DNA of 64,000 bases from Arsukibacterium sp. UBA3155 (lineage in GTDB: Bacteria > Pseudomonadota > Gammaproteobacteria > Enterobacterales > Alteromonadaceae). Every line of letters starts with the position of its first letter. Position 1 is the stretch's first letter. This document shows positions 1 through 8,766 of this stretch, piece by piece. The position numbers and the translations under genes are program-made. Under the pieces are notes generated by a model. The model was not told where the DNA came from. It did no database searches and was given only the letters and a program-made list of their open reading frames with translations. The DNA is taken from the NCBI GenBank assembly GCA_002364615.1, contig DEYP01000022.1:1-64000 (forward strand). The letters are read 5' to 3'.

Positions 1-15
1 TGTGGGGATACCTCA

Positions 16-60
16 GGGTCAGATCAAGATTAAAATCTGCCCCCTTTAAATCGGGGGGCA
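16..60. repeat. REP-like imperfect hairpins
   Basis: Two competing hairpins can be drawn. GGGTCAGAT at 16-24 faces ATCTGCCCC at 35-43 with one mismatch, and TGCCCCC at 38-44 faces GGGGGCA at 54-60 perfectly. The form, a short inverted repeat built on GGGTCAGAT, is like the REP sequences that accompany REP-associated tyrosine transposases in many gammaproteobacteria, but no transposase is present in the window. The second hairpin could also help end transcription of the leftward gene at 117, although no clear T-run follows it. Confidence 0.35.
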
Positions 61-116
61 AAGGGAATGATATTGTTGATATTCCAGGTTAATTTCTCAC
101 GAAAGATAAGCAAACC

Positions 117-590
117 CTAGTTAAGCTGCCAGAAACGTACTTCATCTGCGGTAAAGTAACAACTGCGGCTGCAGGTTAGGTAATCGTTTGAGGGGTGCAA
201 CAAGTCGATATGGCCGCCTGCATAGCTTGGAATACGCATAAACGACACTATGCCTTTTTTGCCGTACAGCGACTGCGGGCCAGCGGCGCTGCTGCTGTTA
301 AATGGGAATACTTCAGGTTCGCCAAGCTGGCGAACTAACCAGTCTGATAAGCGGTTCTGCCCTGGCTCAATCCACTTGCCTTTAAGATCGCCCTTTTTAA
401 TCTGTACCCGGCCAGCAACGGTTTTACCGGCCTCCAGCAAGGCCAGGCTCATTCTCACTGCGCAGGTATTTGCCCATTCAGGCTTGCCGATCAGATCGTC
501 CCAGCCCAGTAACTGATAAAGTTCGGTAGTTTCAAAAGCGTTGTATTTTTCGTATGCATCGGCAACAGCCTGATATTTAATAACTGACAT
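117..590 (-). CDS. Tae4-family T6SS amidase effector (probable)
   Basis: This 157-residue protein carries the hallmarks of type VI secretion amidase effector family 4, NlpC/P60-like enzymes that cut peptide stems of peptidoglycan in the periplasm of rival cells. The block NTCAVRMS places the probable catalytic cysteine at C43; GGHIDL gives the histidine at H127 with D129 close by. The GKKGIVSF strand and the ending [10 protein letters not shown] also fit the family, and C140 and C144 could form the late disulfide known in Tae4 proteins. Family members are about 150-165 residues, so it looks intact. There is no signal peptide, as expected for a T6SS cargo. It lies 19 bp downstream of a small probable lipoprotein gene that may be its immunity partner. 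No tss, hcp or vgrG gene is in the window. Assigned by motif reading only. Confidence 0.75.
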   Translation of the reverse strand: MSVIKYQAVADAYEKYNAFETTELYQLLGWDDLIGKPEWANTCAVRMSLALLEAGKTVAGRVQIKKGDLKGKWIEPGQNRLSDWLVRQLGEPEVFPFNSSSAAGPQSLYGKKGIVSFMRIPSYAGGHIDLLHPSNDYLTCSRSCYFTADEVRFWQLN

Positions 591-609
591 GGTGTTTCCC
601 TACTCAATG

Positions 610-1017
610 TTATTTACACGGAAATAAAACTTTTAATTTGCTGGCCAGCTGCACTGCGGAGTTAGCATTGGCAGCGACTTTCTGCTGCTGCAAATCACGT
701 TGCAGTTCTGCCAACAGTTGTTGGTTAACTTCATGTGGCGGTAAGCCCGATGCGGCGACACACCAGCTTTGGCCTTCGCCACTGTCGATAACCCCAGCCA
801 GATACATCGCCAATTGATCATTAGCAATACCCTTGGTCGCTTGCGCTGAAAATGACGGCGGTAATGGCGTAACCGGCTGGCCGTTGCTTAAAGCTTGCAA
901 ACGATCCAGCGGCACTCTGGCATTGTCTTTGGCATTGCCCTGACCGGTACCAAAGGCTGTACAGCTAATAAGCGCACCAAGCAGTGACACACTAAGAACA
1001 ACTAATCGGATTTGCAT
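610..1017 (-). CDS. Rap1a/Tai-like immunity lipoprotein (putative)
   Basis: This 135-residue protein starts with a hydrophobic export signal ending LISC, a valid lipobox with C19, so it is likely a lipoprotein or at least periplasmic. The mature part has the pattern YLAGVID then WC, an amphipathic helix of about 30 residues and a terminal LFPCK. This resembles Rap1a/Tai immunity proteins, which share a YxxGVxD...C...FPC layout with two cysteines for a disulfide. It is transcribed just before the Tae4-like gene with a 19-bp gap, so the two are probably one operon in which the immunity protein is made first. That it neutralises the neighbouring amidase in the periplasm is inference from position and fold pattern. 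It could instead be an unrelated small lipoprotein. Confidence 0.55.
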   Translation of the reverse strand: MQIRLVVLSVSLLGALISCTAFGTGQGNAKDNARVPLDRLQALSNGQPVTPLPPSFSAQATKGIANDQLAMYLAGVIDSGEGQSWCVAASGLPPHEVNQQLLAELQRDLQQQKVAANANSAVQLASKLKVLFPCK

Positions 1018-1109
1018 ACTTACGCCCTGACAGACAAACTTGATAAGAAATACTGCCTTAACACAGCCAAAATTAAAACCTTTATTTTACATATTTAACA
1101 ATTAACCAT

Positions 1110-1139
1110 AAAAAAACCCGGCACGCTGGCCGGGGTTTG
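1110..1139 (-). terminator. Rho-independent terminator of the RHH gene
   Basis: Read on the minus strand, CCCCGGCCAGCGTGCCGGG folds into a GC-rich stem and is followed by a run of eight T. It lies 26 bp past the stop of the ribbon-helix-helix gene. It differs by one loop base from the terminator at 1495-1526. Confidence 0.8.
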
Positions 1140-1165
1140 ATTGTTACTGCAAAGCCGGAAACTAC

Positions 1166-1390
1166 TTAGTCAGCCAGCTCCAATTTTTCTAATTCATCAA
1201 GCAATGCAAGTCCGTGAGTTGCGTTAGCCCGCGCTGCACGTACTTCAAATCTGACCTGCGCGTCATATTCTGTCAGTGCAATAGTAGAGAGTTCCTCAAT
1301 AAGCTTGTTAACACTGATATTGCGGCTTTGCGCCAGGGCTTTAAGCCTGCTGGCTTTATCGTCCGGCATTCTGATAGTTAGCTTTTTCAT
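1166..1390 (-). CDS. Ribbon-helix-helix DNA-binding protein, orphan antitoxin-like
   Basis: The 74-residue product begins MKKLTIRMPDD, a basic beta-strand followed by two helices (roughly residues 12-45, with SRNISVNKLIEEL), which is the Arc/MetJ/CopG ribbon-helix-helix fold used by antitoxins and small repressors. The tail is acidic and helical, as in antitoxin C-termini. I chose the ATG at 1390 because GAAGAG lies just upstream and the RHH strand starts there; an in-frame start at 1423 would add 11 residues. No toxin gene is adjacent on either side, so if it is an antitoxin it is solitary. Near-identical terminators bracket it. Function beyond DNA binding is unknown. Confidence 0.6.
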   Translation of the reverse strand: MKKLTIRMPDDKASRLKALAQSRNISVNKLIEELSTIALTEYDAQVRFEVRAARANATHGLALLDELEKLELAD

Positions 1391-1494
1391 AACGGGCTCT
1401 TCACGGGCAACCACATCAGCCAATGTATGCTTATTTGAAACGTTAGAACAGCTTAGCCTTAAAGAATACGCACTGCAATTGCCAATTTAAGCGA

Positions 1495-1526
1495 TAAAAA
1501 ACCCGGCACACTGGCCGGGGTTTTAG
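1495..1526 (-). terminator. Terminator after gcvP
   Basis: On the minus strand a CCCCGGCC/GGCCGGG-type stem with a short loop is followed by TTTTTT. It sits about 43 bp beyond the gcvP stop codon and closes the glycine cleavage cluster. Its stem is almost the same as that at 1110-1139. Confidence 0.8.
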
Positions 1527-1568
1527 TTTTGAGTATCAGCTTAAAGCCAATATTTTTATGCTACTTGC

Positions 1569-4460
1569 TTACCGATACGCCTCAGGGCTTGGACATGAAC
1601 ACATTAAATTCCGATCGCCATATACGTCATCAATGCGGGTAACGGTTGGCCAGAACTTGTTCTCGGCGACAAAGGCTACCGGGAAGGCACCGTAGGTGCG
1701 CTCGTAGGCGCGATCCCATGCCGGGTCGAGAATGTCAGCCATGGTGTGAGGGGCGTAGGCCAGTGGGTTGTTATCCACTGTCCACTCGCCTGCTTCTACC
1801 TTGGCAATTTCGCTGCGGATACTGGTCATCGCTTCGATAAACTTATCCAGCTCGGCTTTGCTTTCTGATTCGGTTGGTTCAATCATCAAGGTGCCGGCGA
1901 CCGGGAAGCTCATGGTCGGCGAATGGTAGCCGTAATCCATTAAGCGCTTGGCAATATCCATCTCCGTAATACCGCTGGCTTCTTTTAACGGGCGAATGTC
2001 GATAATACATTCGTGCGCTACCCGGCCATTGCTACCCCGGTACAATACCGGGAAGTGCGGGTTCAGTTTATTAGCCATATAGTTGGCATTTAAAATGGCA
2101 AACTCGGTGGCTTGTTTTAAGCCTTCGGCGCCCATCATAGCAATATACATCCAGCTGATGGGTAATATGCCGGCGCTGCCAAATGGCGCGGCCGCTACTG
2201 CACCATTGCTATCGCCGGTACCGTCGATTTTTATCAACGGGTGGTTAGGTAAAAACGGCGCTAAATGACTTTTCACGCCAATAGGACCCATGCCCGGGCC
2301 GCCACCACCGTGTGGAATACAGAAAGTTTTGTGCAGGTTTAAGTGCGATACGTCAGAACCAATAAAGCCTGGTGAGGTTAAGCCCACCTGGGCGTTCATA
2401 TTGGCGCCGTCCATATACACCTGTCCACCGTATGAGTGAACGATGTCGCACAGCTCCTGAATAGTCTCTTCAAACACACCATGGGTAGACGGGTAAGTGA
2501 CCATAATGGCCGCTAAGCGATCGCCGACTTCAGCGGCTTTGGCTTTTAAATCGGCCATGTCAATATTGCCCGACTTGTCGCAGTCAACCAGTACCACATC
2601 GTAGCTGGTCATTGCTGCCGTTGCCGGGTTAGTGCCGTGCGCCGATACCGGAATTAAACAAATATTACGATGCCCTTCACCGCGGCTTTCATGGTATTTG
2701 CGAATGGCGATCATGCCGGCGTATTCGCCCTGCGCACCTGAGTTTGGCTGCATAGAGATATTGTCATAACCGGTGATGTTTACCAGCCAGTCGCCAAGCT
2801 CAGTGATCATTTCATAGTAGCCATCGACCTGATCGCGCGGTACGAATGGGTGCAATGAACCAAACTCCGGCCAGGTGATCGGGATCATTTCGGCCGTGGC
2901 GTTTAACTTCATGGTGCAAGAACCCAGCGAAATCATCGAATGGTTCAGGGCTAAATCTTTGTTTTCCAGCTTTTTAATATAACGCAGCATCTCAGTTTCA
3001 CTGTGATACTGGTTAAATACCGGATGGCTTAACAGCGGGTTAGTCCGCGCTAATTCAGCCGGAATAGATGCCGAGCCATTGCTAACGATATCGCTATCAA
3101 GTTTATCAACATCCAGCCCGTGATCCGCACCCAGCACGATATCAAATAATTGTGCAATATCGGCAGCCTGCGTCGCTTCGCTGAAACTAACCGCTAAGCT
3201 GTCAGTCACGTCGGTACGCAGGTTAACACCAGCGTCTAACGCGCGTTTTATCACGCCAGCACGGTCGGTAACTTTAAAGGTAATGGTGTCGAACCAGTGG
3301 CTGTTTACTAACTCAACGCCTTTGGCTTTGATGCCGGCAGCAAAAATATCGGCACTGCGGTGAATACGCTCTGCAATATCTTTTAAGCCTTGTGGGCCAT
3401 GGTATACCGCATAAAAAGAAGCGATATTGGCCAGTAATACCTGGGCAGTACAAATGTTCGAGTTCGCTTTTTCACGGCGGATATGCTGCTCGCGGGTTTG
3501 CATGGCCATGCGTAGCGCCTGGTTGCCACGACGGTCTTTCGACACGCCGATGATCCGGCCCGGCATAGAACGCTTGTAAGCATCGCGGGTGGCAAAGAAT
3601 GCGGCATGCGGGCCGCCGTAGGCCATTGGTACTCCGAAGCGCTGCATCGAGCCCAGCACCACATCGGCACCCAGCTCGCCTGGCGATTTTAACAGCATTA
3701 ATGCCATCGGATCTGACGCTACCGCGACGACCGCTTTTTTCGCCTGCAACGCTGCAATTAAAGCGCTGTCGTTACGGATATCGCCGTTAGTGGCTGGGTA
3801 CTGAATTAACGCACCGAACACATCATGGTTTGCCGCATCGCTGGCTTTACCCACCACAATATCAAAGCCGAACATTTCAGCACGGGTTTTTACCACGTCG
3901 ATAGTTTGCGGGTGCACGTCGTCACTAATAAAATACAGGTTCGCTTTACTTTTGCTTACCCGCTTGGCCAGTGCCATGGCTTCAGCAGCGGCGGTGGCTT
4001 CATCCAGCAATGAGGCACTGGCCAGCTCCATACCGGTTAAATCCAGCGACATTTGCTGGAAGTTTAACAGCGCTTCTAACCGGCCCTGGGCAATTTCTGG
4101 CTGGTATGGCGTGTAAGCCGTGTACCAACCCGGGTTTTCCAGCACATTACGCAAAATAACATTCGGGGTTAACGTGGGGTGATAACCCATACCAATGTAT
4201 GACTTATACATTTTGTTCTTCGCTGCCACCGCCTTTAAATGGGTTAGTGCATCATTTTCAGTGCGGCTGCTGCCGGTAGCCAGTGGCTTGGGTAAGCGGA
4301 TACTGGCAGGCACGGTTTGGGCAATCAGCGTTTCCATGCTGTCAACGCCAAGCTCGGCCAGCATCGCAGCGGTTTCCGCCTCGTCCGGGCCAATGTGGCG
4401 CTGAATAAATTCGTCGTGGTTCGCAAGTTGCGACAGGGTTTTCACAGCGGTATGGGTCAT
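1569..4460 (-). CDS. gcvP: Glycine dehydrogenase (decarboxylating), P-protein
   Basis: P-protein of the cytoplasmic glycine cleavage system: it decarboxylates glycine with pyridoxal phosphate and passes the aminomethyl group to lipoylated GcvH. The 963-residue length is that of the full two-domain homodimeric form. The N-terminal half contains [12 protein letters not shown] and the C-terminal half the PLP block [18 protein letters not shown], with the Schiff-base lysine near K711. The glycine-rich [11 protein letters not shown] follows directly. It lies downstream of gcvT and gcvH on the same strand, but a hairpin terminator separates it from gcvH, so its dosage may be set partly by read-through or a separate promoter in the roughly 97-bp gap. 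The start is weakly supported by AGGACA upstream. Confidence 0.97.
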   Translation of the reverse strand: MTHTAVKTLSQLANHDEFIQRHIGPDEAETAAMLAELGVDSMETLIAQTVPASIRLPKPLATGSSRTENDALTHLKAVAAKNKMYKSYIGMGYHPTLTPNVILRNVLENPGWYTAYTPYQPEIAQGRLEALLNFQQMSLDLTGMELASASLLDEATAAAEAMALAKRVSKSKANLYFISDDVHPQTIDVVKTRAEMFGFDIVVGKASDAANHDVFGALIQYPATNGDIRNDSALIAALQAKKAVVAVASDPMALMLLKSPGELGADVVLGSMQRFGVPMAYGGPHAAFFATRDAYKRSMPGRIIGVSKDRRGNQALRMAMQTREQHIRREKANSNICTAQVLLANIASFYAVYHGPQGLKDIAERIHRSADIFAAGIKAKGVELVNSHWFDTITFKVTDRAGVIKRALDAGVNLRTDVTDSLAVSFSEATQAADIAQLFDIVLGADHGLDVDKLDSDIVSNGSASIPAELARTNPLLSHPVFNQYHSETEMLRYIKKLENKDLALNHSMISLGSCTMKLNATAEMIPITWPEFGSLHPFVPRDQVDGYYEMITELGDWLVNITGYDNISMQPNSGAQGEYAGMIAIRKYHESRGEGHRNICLIPVSAHGTNPATAAMTSYDVVLVDCDKSGNIDMADLKAKAAEVGDRLAAIMVTYPSTHGVFEETIQELCDIVHSYGGQVYMDGANMNAQVGLTSPGFIGSDVSHLNLHKTFCIPHGGGGPGMGPIGVKSHLAPFLPNHPLIKIDGTGDSNGAVAAAPFGSAGILPISWMYIAMMGAEGLKQATEFAILNANYMANKLNPHFPVLYRGSNGRVAHECIIDIRPLKEASGITEMDIAKRLMDYGYHSPTMSFPVAGTLMIEPTESESKAELDKFIEAMTSIRSEIAKVEAGEWTVDNNPLAYAPHTMADILDPAWDRAYERTYGAFPVAFVAENKFWPTVTRIDDVYGDRNLMCSCPSPEAYR

Positions 4461-4510
4461 GCTTTGAATGTCCTAATATTGTTACAGCGTTCAGAACAGC
4501 TGTTAGTAAG

Positions 4511-4539
4511 ATAAAGCCCCGGTAAGTACGGGGCTTTAT
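4511..4539 (-). terminator. Hairpin between gcvH and gcvP
   Basis: AAAGCCCCG and CGGGGCTTT form a perfect 9-bp stem with a 7-nt loop, 19 bp past the gcvH stop codon. The T tract is short (part of the stem end), so termination is probably partial. It can lower gcvP expression relative to gcvTH. Confidence 0.65.
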
Positions 4540-4557
4540 GCTATAGCGATCTGTTTA

Positions 4558-4947
4558 TTAAGCTTCGTCGATGCTGCTTTTGTAGCCGGCCGCGTCTAAT
4601 AAGGCGTCCAGTTCGCTTTCATCGCTTACTTTAATTTTAAACATCCAGCCGTCGTTATACGGGCTGGCGTTAACCTGCTCTGGTGAGTCGGCCAGCGCGT
4701 CGTTAATTTCAACCACTTCGCCGGATAATGGCGCGTAAATGTCAGAAGCCGCTTTTACAGACTCGGCTACCGCACAGTCATCGCCCTGGGTTACGCTGTC
4801 ACCCACTTCTGGCAGCTCAACAAATACCATGTCACCCAGCAGCTCCTGCGCGTGCTCGGTAATGCCTACGGTGTAAATGCCATCACCGTCGTTGCGCACC
4901 CATTCGTGGCTGCTTGCGTATTTTAATTCTGTAGGGATAGAGCTCAT
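4558..4947 (-). CDS. gcvH: Glycine cleavage system H protein
   Basis: Lipoyl carrier of the glycine cleavage system, shuttling the aminomethyl intermediate from GcvP to GcvT and reducing equivalents to the L-protein. At 129 residues it matches the family. The lipoyl domain is obvious: SSHEWVR near the N-terminus, [19 protein letters not shown], and the lipoylation motif [11 protein letters not shown] with modified lysine K65. A clear AAGGAAT ribosome site precedes the ATG at 4947. It follows gcvT by 67 bp on the same strand and is followed by a hairpin terminator before gcvP. Confidence 0.97.
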   Translation of the reverse strand: MSSIPTELKYASSHEWVRNDGDGIYTVGITEHAQELLGDMVFVELPEVGDSVTQGDDCAVAESVKAASDIYAPLSGEVVEINDALADSPEQVNASPYNDGWMFKIKVSDESELDALLDAAGYKSSIDEA

Positions 4948-5014
4948 TGTAAATTCCTTAGCTGTCTTAACACGTATATTTTAATGATCAACCTGGGTTG
5001 CCACGTTTGTTATT

Positions 5015-6094
5015 TTAGATGACTTTTTTACCCATGCGCACAAAAGCCGGCTTAACCACTTTAACACTAACCAGTTTGCCGCGAATATCCACTTCAGCAT
5101 TATCTGCCGTGTTGGCTGGAACGCGGGCCATGGCAATACTGTAACCTAAGGTTGGGGAAAAGGTGCCCGAGGTAATAACCCCTTCGCCGCCTTCAACCAC
5201 AACCCGCTGGCCATGGCGCAGTACACCTTTTTGCTCCATTACCAGGCCAACCAGTTTGTCGGTACCTGCAGCTTTTTGTGCAGTAAGCGCCGCGCGGCCA
5301 ATAAAATCGCGTTCTTCCGGTGCCCAGGCAATGGTCCAGCCCATATTCGCTGCCAGCGGTGATACGGTTTCATCCATATCCTGGCCATATAAATTCATGC
5401 CGGCTTCCAGACGCAGCGTATCACGTGCGCCCAAACCTGCCGGAGCAACACCAGCGTCCAGCAGCTTTTGCCAGAACTCAGCGGCCTGCTCCTCTGGCAT
5501 AGCAATTTCATAGCCGTCTTCACCGGTATAACCGGTGGTAGCAATAAATAACTCACCGGCTTGCTTGCCAAAAAACGGCTTCATGCCCGTAACAGCGGCT
5601 TGCTGCTCTGGGGTTAATAAGGTCGCCACTTTGGCTTTTGCGTTCGGGCCCTGCACGGCAATCATGGCAAATTCCGGACGCTCGGTTACCGTTACCTCAA
5701 ACGCTTTGGCTTTAGCATTAATATGCGCCAGATCTTTTTCACGGGTGGCCGAGTTAACCACTAAACGGAAAAACGCGTCTTCGATAAAATACACGATTAA
5801 ATCGTCGATGACCCCGCCCTGCTCATTCAGCATACCGGTATACAGCGCTTTACCGGGTACGGTCAGTTTGGCAACGTCATTGGCCAGTAAATAGCGCAGG
5901 AACTCGCGGGTGCGGCTACCAGTCAGGTCAACAATGGTCATGTGTGATACGTCAAACATACCGGCATCGCGACGAACGCTATGGTGCTCTTCAATTTGTG
6001 AGCCGTAATTAATTGGCATATCCCAGCCAAAAAAATCGACCATTTTGGCACCAGCAGCAAGGTGACTGGCATGTAACGCAGTTTTTTGAGCCAT
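5015..6094 (-). CDS. gcvT: Aminomethyltransferase, T-protein
   Basis: Tetrahydrofolate-dependent T-protein that releases ammonia from the aminomethyl-lipoyl group on GcvH and makes 5,10-methylene-THF. The 359-residue form beginning [12 protein letters not shown] is chosen because AGGAAA lies about 8 bp upstream of this ATG; a longer reading frame up to 6148 would add an unlikely hydrophobic leader. The motif [10 protein letters not shown] at 93-102 carries the catalytic aspartate, and [10 protein letters not shown] marks the folate-binding domain. It is the first gene of the gcvTHP cluster. No glycine riboswitch aptamer is visible upstream. Confidence 0.96.
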   Translation of the reverse strand: MAQKTALHASHLAAGAKMVDFFGWDMPINYGSQIEEHHSVRRDAGMFDVSHMTIVDLTGSRTREFLRYLLANDVAKLTVPGKALYTGMLNEQGGVIDDLIVYFIEDAFFRLVVNSATREKDLAHINAKAKAFEVTVTERPEFAMIAVQGPNAKAKVATLLTPEQQAAVTGMKPFFGKQAGELFIATTGYTGEDGYEIAMPEEQAAEFWQKLLDAGVAPAGLGARDTLRLEAGMNLYGQDMDETVSPLAANMGWTIAWAPEERDFIGRAALTAQKAAGTDKLVGLVMEQKGVLRHGQRVVVEGGEGVITSGTFSPTLGYSIAMARVPANTADNAEVDIRGKLVSVKVVKPAFVRMGKKVI

Positions 6095-6408
6095 TATTTT
6101 TTTCCTACTTATTGTGAGGGCCACAAGCGGTAAAACTAACAATAGCAATAAGCCTTATTTTTCAGGCTATTACATAAAAATACTAAGCTTGAGACTAAAA
6201 AATACCGGTCGATTATACCGCATACGCCCCGCAGCAAACAGCCCAATTTGGATTACTTTTTGTAATGCGGCAGATACTGTTACAAGTTAAACTAAGGCAA
6301 AACCGCAGTCTCATGCAAAACGCACAACTGCCTAACAAATATTTTCAGCTGCTGCGAAAATTTAATTCCAGAGTGGAGTGATAGTTTTAACGCCTGCTAA
6401 CTCAGACA
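6095..6408. other. gcvT leader and intergenic region
   Basis: About 310 bp without a convincing gene. On the minus strand it holds a TATAAT box (6212-6217) about 118 bp before gcvT, so the operon would have an untranslated leader of about 110 nt. I looked for the conserved glycine riboswitch cores on this strand and did not find them. The rest shows no clear ORF or repeat. Confidence 0.4.
6212..6240 (-). promoter_or_regulatory. Possible gcvTH promoter
   Basis: On the minus strand TATAAT (6212-6217) is a perfect -10 box; the matching -35 (TGTTTG, 17 bp upstream) is weak, which would suit an activator-dependent promoter. The assignment rests mainly on the -10. Confidence 0.4.
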
Positions 6409-6439
6409 TAAAAACCCCGGCAAAAGCCGGGGCAATTTT
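6409..6439 (-). terminator. Terminator of the PEP-CTERM gene
   Basis: Minus strand CCCCGGCTTTTGCCGGGG stem-loop followed by a T-rich TTTTTATG, 16 bp past the stop codon of the PEP-CTERM-like gene. Confidence 0.8.
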
Positions 6440-6455
6440 AAGCTCAAAGAGACTT

Positions 6456-7181
6456 TTATTTAGTTATCTTTTTTCTCGAAAAGCCCGCACCAAGTAGACC
6501 AAGTCCCAGAATTGCCAAAGTTGAGGGCACGGGAATATTCACCGCTGAAATTGACGACGGTGCAAAAGTGTAAGATTCTAACCCATTAATAATTATATTT
6601 TGAAAGCCAGATACTCCTGATCCCAGAAGGTGTTGACTTCCTCCGTAACTATAGCCGTTATTATATGAATTACTGGCATTAATATAGCCTGCATTACCCA
6701 ACACGTAACTACCACCAAAAAGATCGTGACCTCCGCCAAAAGTTGCAAAATAAACATTAGAATCATATTGGTCGTACTGACCACTCCATACCATAGCTTG
6801 AGTATTATGGATAACGCCAAGTGAAATATTAAAAATAAAATTATTGGCAGTCGTGGTCTGATTATATGAATAACTGTTACCGTCGTGGCCAATTGAAGAG
6901 AAACCTCCAATCAGATAATTGTTCCCTTGGAAAATAACATCGTAAATAGAAATAACATTGGTATAACCAAATACGTCAGCATGCCATACAGAAGTAGAAG
7001 CCCCCCTTGAAAGATTTGAAATATTTGTAAAGTCCAAACTCCCAAGACCTAAACGTTCTTCCAAAAAGTTTGCTCCTGATCCATCGAGTAACTCACCTCC
7101 ATTTATAACACTTGCATGCAATGTGTTTGACATAAATAGAACTAAAGCAGTACCCAATGATATTAAAAACTTTACAGCCAT
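6456..7181 (-). CDS. PEP-CTERM-like exported protein
   Basis: A 241-residue secreted protein. The N-terminus is a signal peptide (basic start, hydrophobic core LISLGTALVLFM, cleavage near LHA-SV). The C-terminus has PVPSTLAILGLGLLGAGFS followed by RKKITK: a proline-serine motif, a hydrophobic helix and a basic tail, which is the architecture of PEP-CTERM sorting signals processed by exosortase, although the usual P-E-P is degenerate here. The middle is rich in Asn, Ser, Tyr and Gly (NNGYSYGGS-like stretches), typical of low-complexity extracellular matrix or surface proteins. AAGGT precedes the ATG. No exosortase gene is in the window. The gene and its flanks are clearly more AT-rich than neighbours, suggesting acquisition or relaxed constraint. 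The exact role is unknown. Confidence 0.7.
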   Translation of the reverse strand: MAVKFLISLGTALVLFMSNTLHASVINGGELLDGSGANFLEERLGLGSLDFTNISNLSRGASTSVWHADVFGYTNVISIYDVIFQGNNYLIGGFSSIGHDGNSYSYNQTTTANNFIFNISLGVIHNTQAMVWSGQYDQYDSNVYFATFGGGHDLFGGSYVLGNAGYINASNSYNNGYSYGGSQHLLGSGVSGFQNIIINGLESYTFAPSSISAVNIPVPSTLAILGLGLLGAGFSRKKITK

Positions 7182-7518
7182 ACAGATTAACCTTATTTAG
7201 TTTATGATTATTATAAATCGAGGCCGCAAAGCAATTTTCACACCATTATAATTTATCATTTAAATTCAACAGCTTTAGCAAGTGACACTCTCAACACCTG
7301 ACAAGACTGTAAAAAATACTGACGCTATGGTAATGCGAAAAACCTGCTGATTTTTTTAGAATGATCGAGTTGGCAAAAAATATAATAAAATAAAATGTAA
7401 AGATAAGAAGTCGAAGCATGCTAATAATCACTACTCAAATCAAGCTAATTTCACTCCATAAAAATACAAATAATTTTGAAAAGTAATGAATGTTTAAACT
7501 GTTTCAGTTTTAAATTTT
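7182..7518. other. AT-rich intergenic region
   Basis: About 340 bp of AT-rich sequence between the PEP-CTERM-like gene and ubiI. I see no ORF with a credible ribosome site. A short AAACTG/CAGTTT inverted repeat close to the ubiI stop codon (around 7495-7509) could be a weak 3' hairpin. The promoter of the leftward PEP-CTERM gene must lie in the left part, but no strong box pair stands out. Confidence 0.3.
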
Positions 7519-8766
7519 CTAAACGTCAGCACCAGCAACTGGCTGTTGGGCCAGCTGTGGTAAATCGCCTTTCAGGCCAAGCGCATGCGCCATTAATTGC
7601 TGTTTTAGCAGCGGCAGCCGATCTACTGCCACCAGCCCCAGGCCACGTATCAGTTTTGCTAATGGCGCTTTGGCCGTAAAGCCGCGCTTAAACGCTTCCA
7701 TGGTGATGATCATGCTTTGTGCTTCCGCTTTACGCCAGCGTTCAAACCGGCGCAACATGGTTGTGGCGGCAAGATCCTCTCCCGCCGCTTGCTGCTCGCC
7801 AATCAGCTGTGCCAGCGCAGCGACATCCATCAGGCCCAAATTCATGCCCTGGCCTGCTAACGGATGAATACTGTGCGCGGCATCGGCTACTAATACCACC
7901 CGGCCGCGCTGCCAGCTGCTGGCATAACGCATGGTTAAACCAAAGGCCTGGCGCTCGCTTTGTAATGTTAGCGGCCCCAGCACTGAATGACTGGCGGCGC
8001 ACAATGCCTGATTAAAGGCTGTATTATCCAGCGCCATTAAGCGTCTGGCCTCGTCTGTTTCTGCGCTCCAGACAATTGAACACATGTCCGGTTCAGGCAG
8101 CGGCAACAGCGCCAGCGGGCCAGTGGCTAAAAACACCTGCCGGGCGGTCAGCTGATGGGCCTCAGCACAACGGATTTTGGCGACAATAGCGGTGTGCTGA
8201 TAATCCCAATGGGTTAAAGGCAGTTGCATATGTTGGCGCACGAAAGAGTTAACGCCGTCAGCGCCAACTAATAACTGGCTTAAAATAAGCTCGTTGTTAT
8301 CAAGTTGCAGCATCACGTCACGCTCGCCCTGCTTTAACTGGCTAATGCCGACTTCAAAATAGCACTGCACATTACTGTGTTGCTGCAATTGCTGATACAA
8401 CAAGGATCGGATCTGCTCGTTGTCACAAATATAACCCAGCGCCTCAACTTGCTGCTGCGCTGCGGCAAAACTAATTTTTGCAAAGCTGTCAGCTTCCCAT
8501 ACCTGCATGTCAGTGTAGGCGGCCGCGCCACTTAACAACCCGGGCCAGACGCCAAGCTCAGTGAACAGCGCACGCGACGCCATATTAAGCGCACTGACCC
8601 GCTGATATTCAGGTTGCGCGCCAGTGGCGCTGGTGCCAGGCGCAGCATCGGCTGGCACAGGGCCTTTTTCTACCAGCACCACCCGCAGCTGCTGGCGGGC
8701 CAGCAATAACGCCAGGGTAAGGCCGGCGCTGCCGCCACCGACGATGGTGATATCAGTATTTTGCAT
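7519..8766 (-). CDS. ubiI: UbiI/VisC-type ubiquinone hydroxylase
   Basis: FAD-dependent aromatic hydroxylase of the UbiH/UbiF/VisC/Coq6 family. Next to ubiH it is most likely UbiI (formerly VisC), which introduces the C5 hydroxyl of the ubiquinone ring. The 415-residue form starting MQNTDITIVGGGSAG is chosen because the GxGxxG dinucleotide fold begins at once; a frame open to 8799 would add 11 residues. The second FAD motif, VLVADAAHSIHPLAGQGMN, is near residues 290-310. The start overlaps the ubiH stop by 14 bp, indicating translational coupling in a pepP-ubiH-ubiI operon. It could instead supply UbiF-like activity, as paralogues are hard to tell apart by eye. Confidence 0.88.
   Translation of the reverse strand: MQNTDITIVGGGSAGLTLALLLARQQLRVVLVEKGPVPADAAPGTSATGAQPEYQRVSALNMASRALFTELGVWPGLLSGAAAYTDMQVWEADSFAKISFAAAQQQVEALGYICDNEQIRSLLYQQLQQHSNVQCYFEVGISQLKQGERDVMLQLDNNELILSQLLVGADGVNSFVRQHMQLPLTHWDYQHTAIVAKIRCAEAHQLTARQVFLATGPLALLPLPEPDMCSIVWSAETDEARRLMALDNTAFNQALCAASHSVLGPLTLQSERQAFGLTMRYASSWQRGRVVLVADAAHSIHPLAGQGMNLGLMDVAALAQLIGEQQAAGEDLAATTMLRRFERWRKAEAQSMIITMEAFKRGFTAKAPLAKLIRGLGLVAVDRLPLLKQQLMAHALGLKGDLPQLAQQPVAGADV

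Noticed and set aside
250..516. 88-residue plus-strand ORF opposite the Tae4-like gene
   Set aside because: Antisense shadow of a gene with clear catalytic motifs.
1166..1423. Complete toxin-antitoxin pair
   Set aside because: Only the RHH protein is present; no small toxin-like ORF with ribosome site lies on either side.
6095..6455. Glycine riboswitch upstream of gcvT
   Set aside because: I looked for the conserved aptamer cores on the minus strand and did not find them; only a -10 box is visible.
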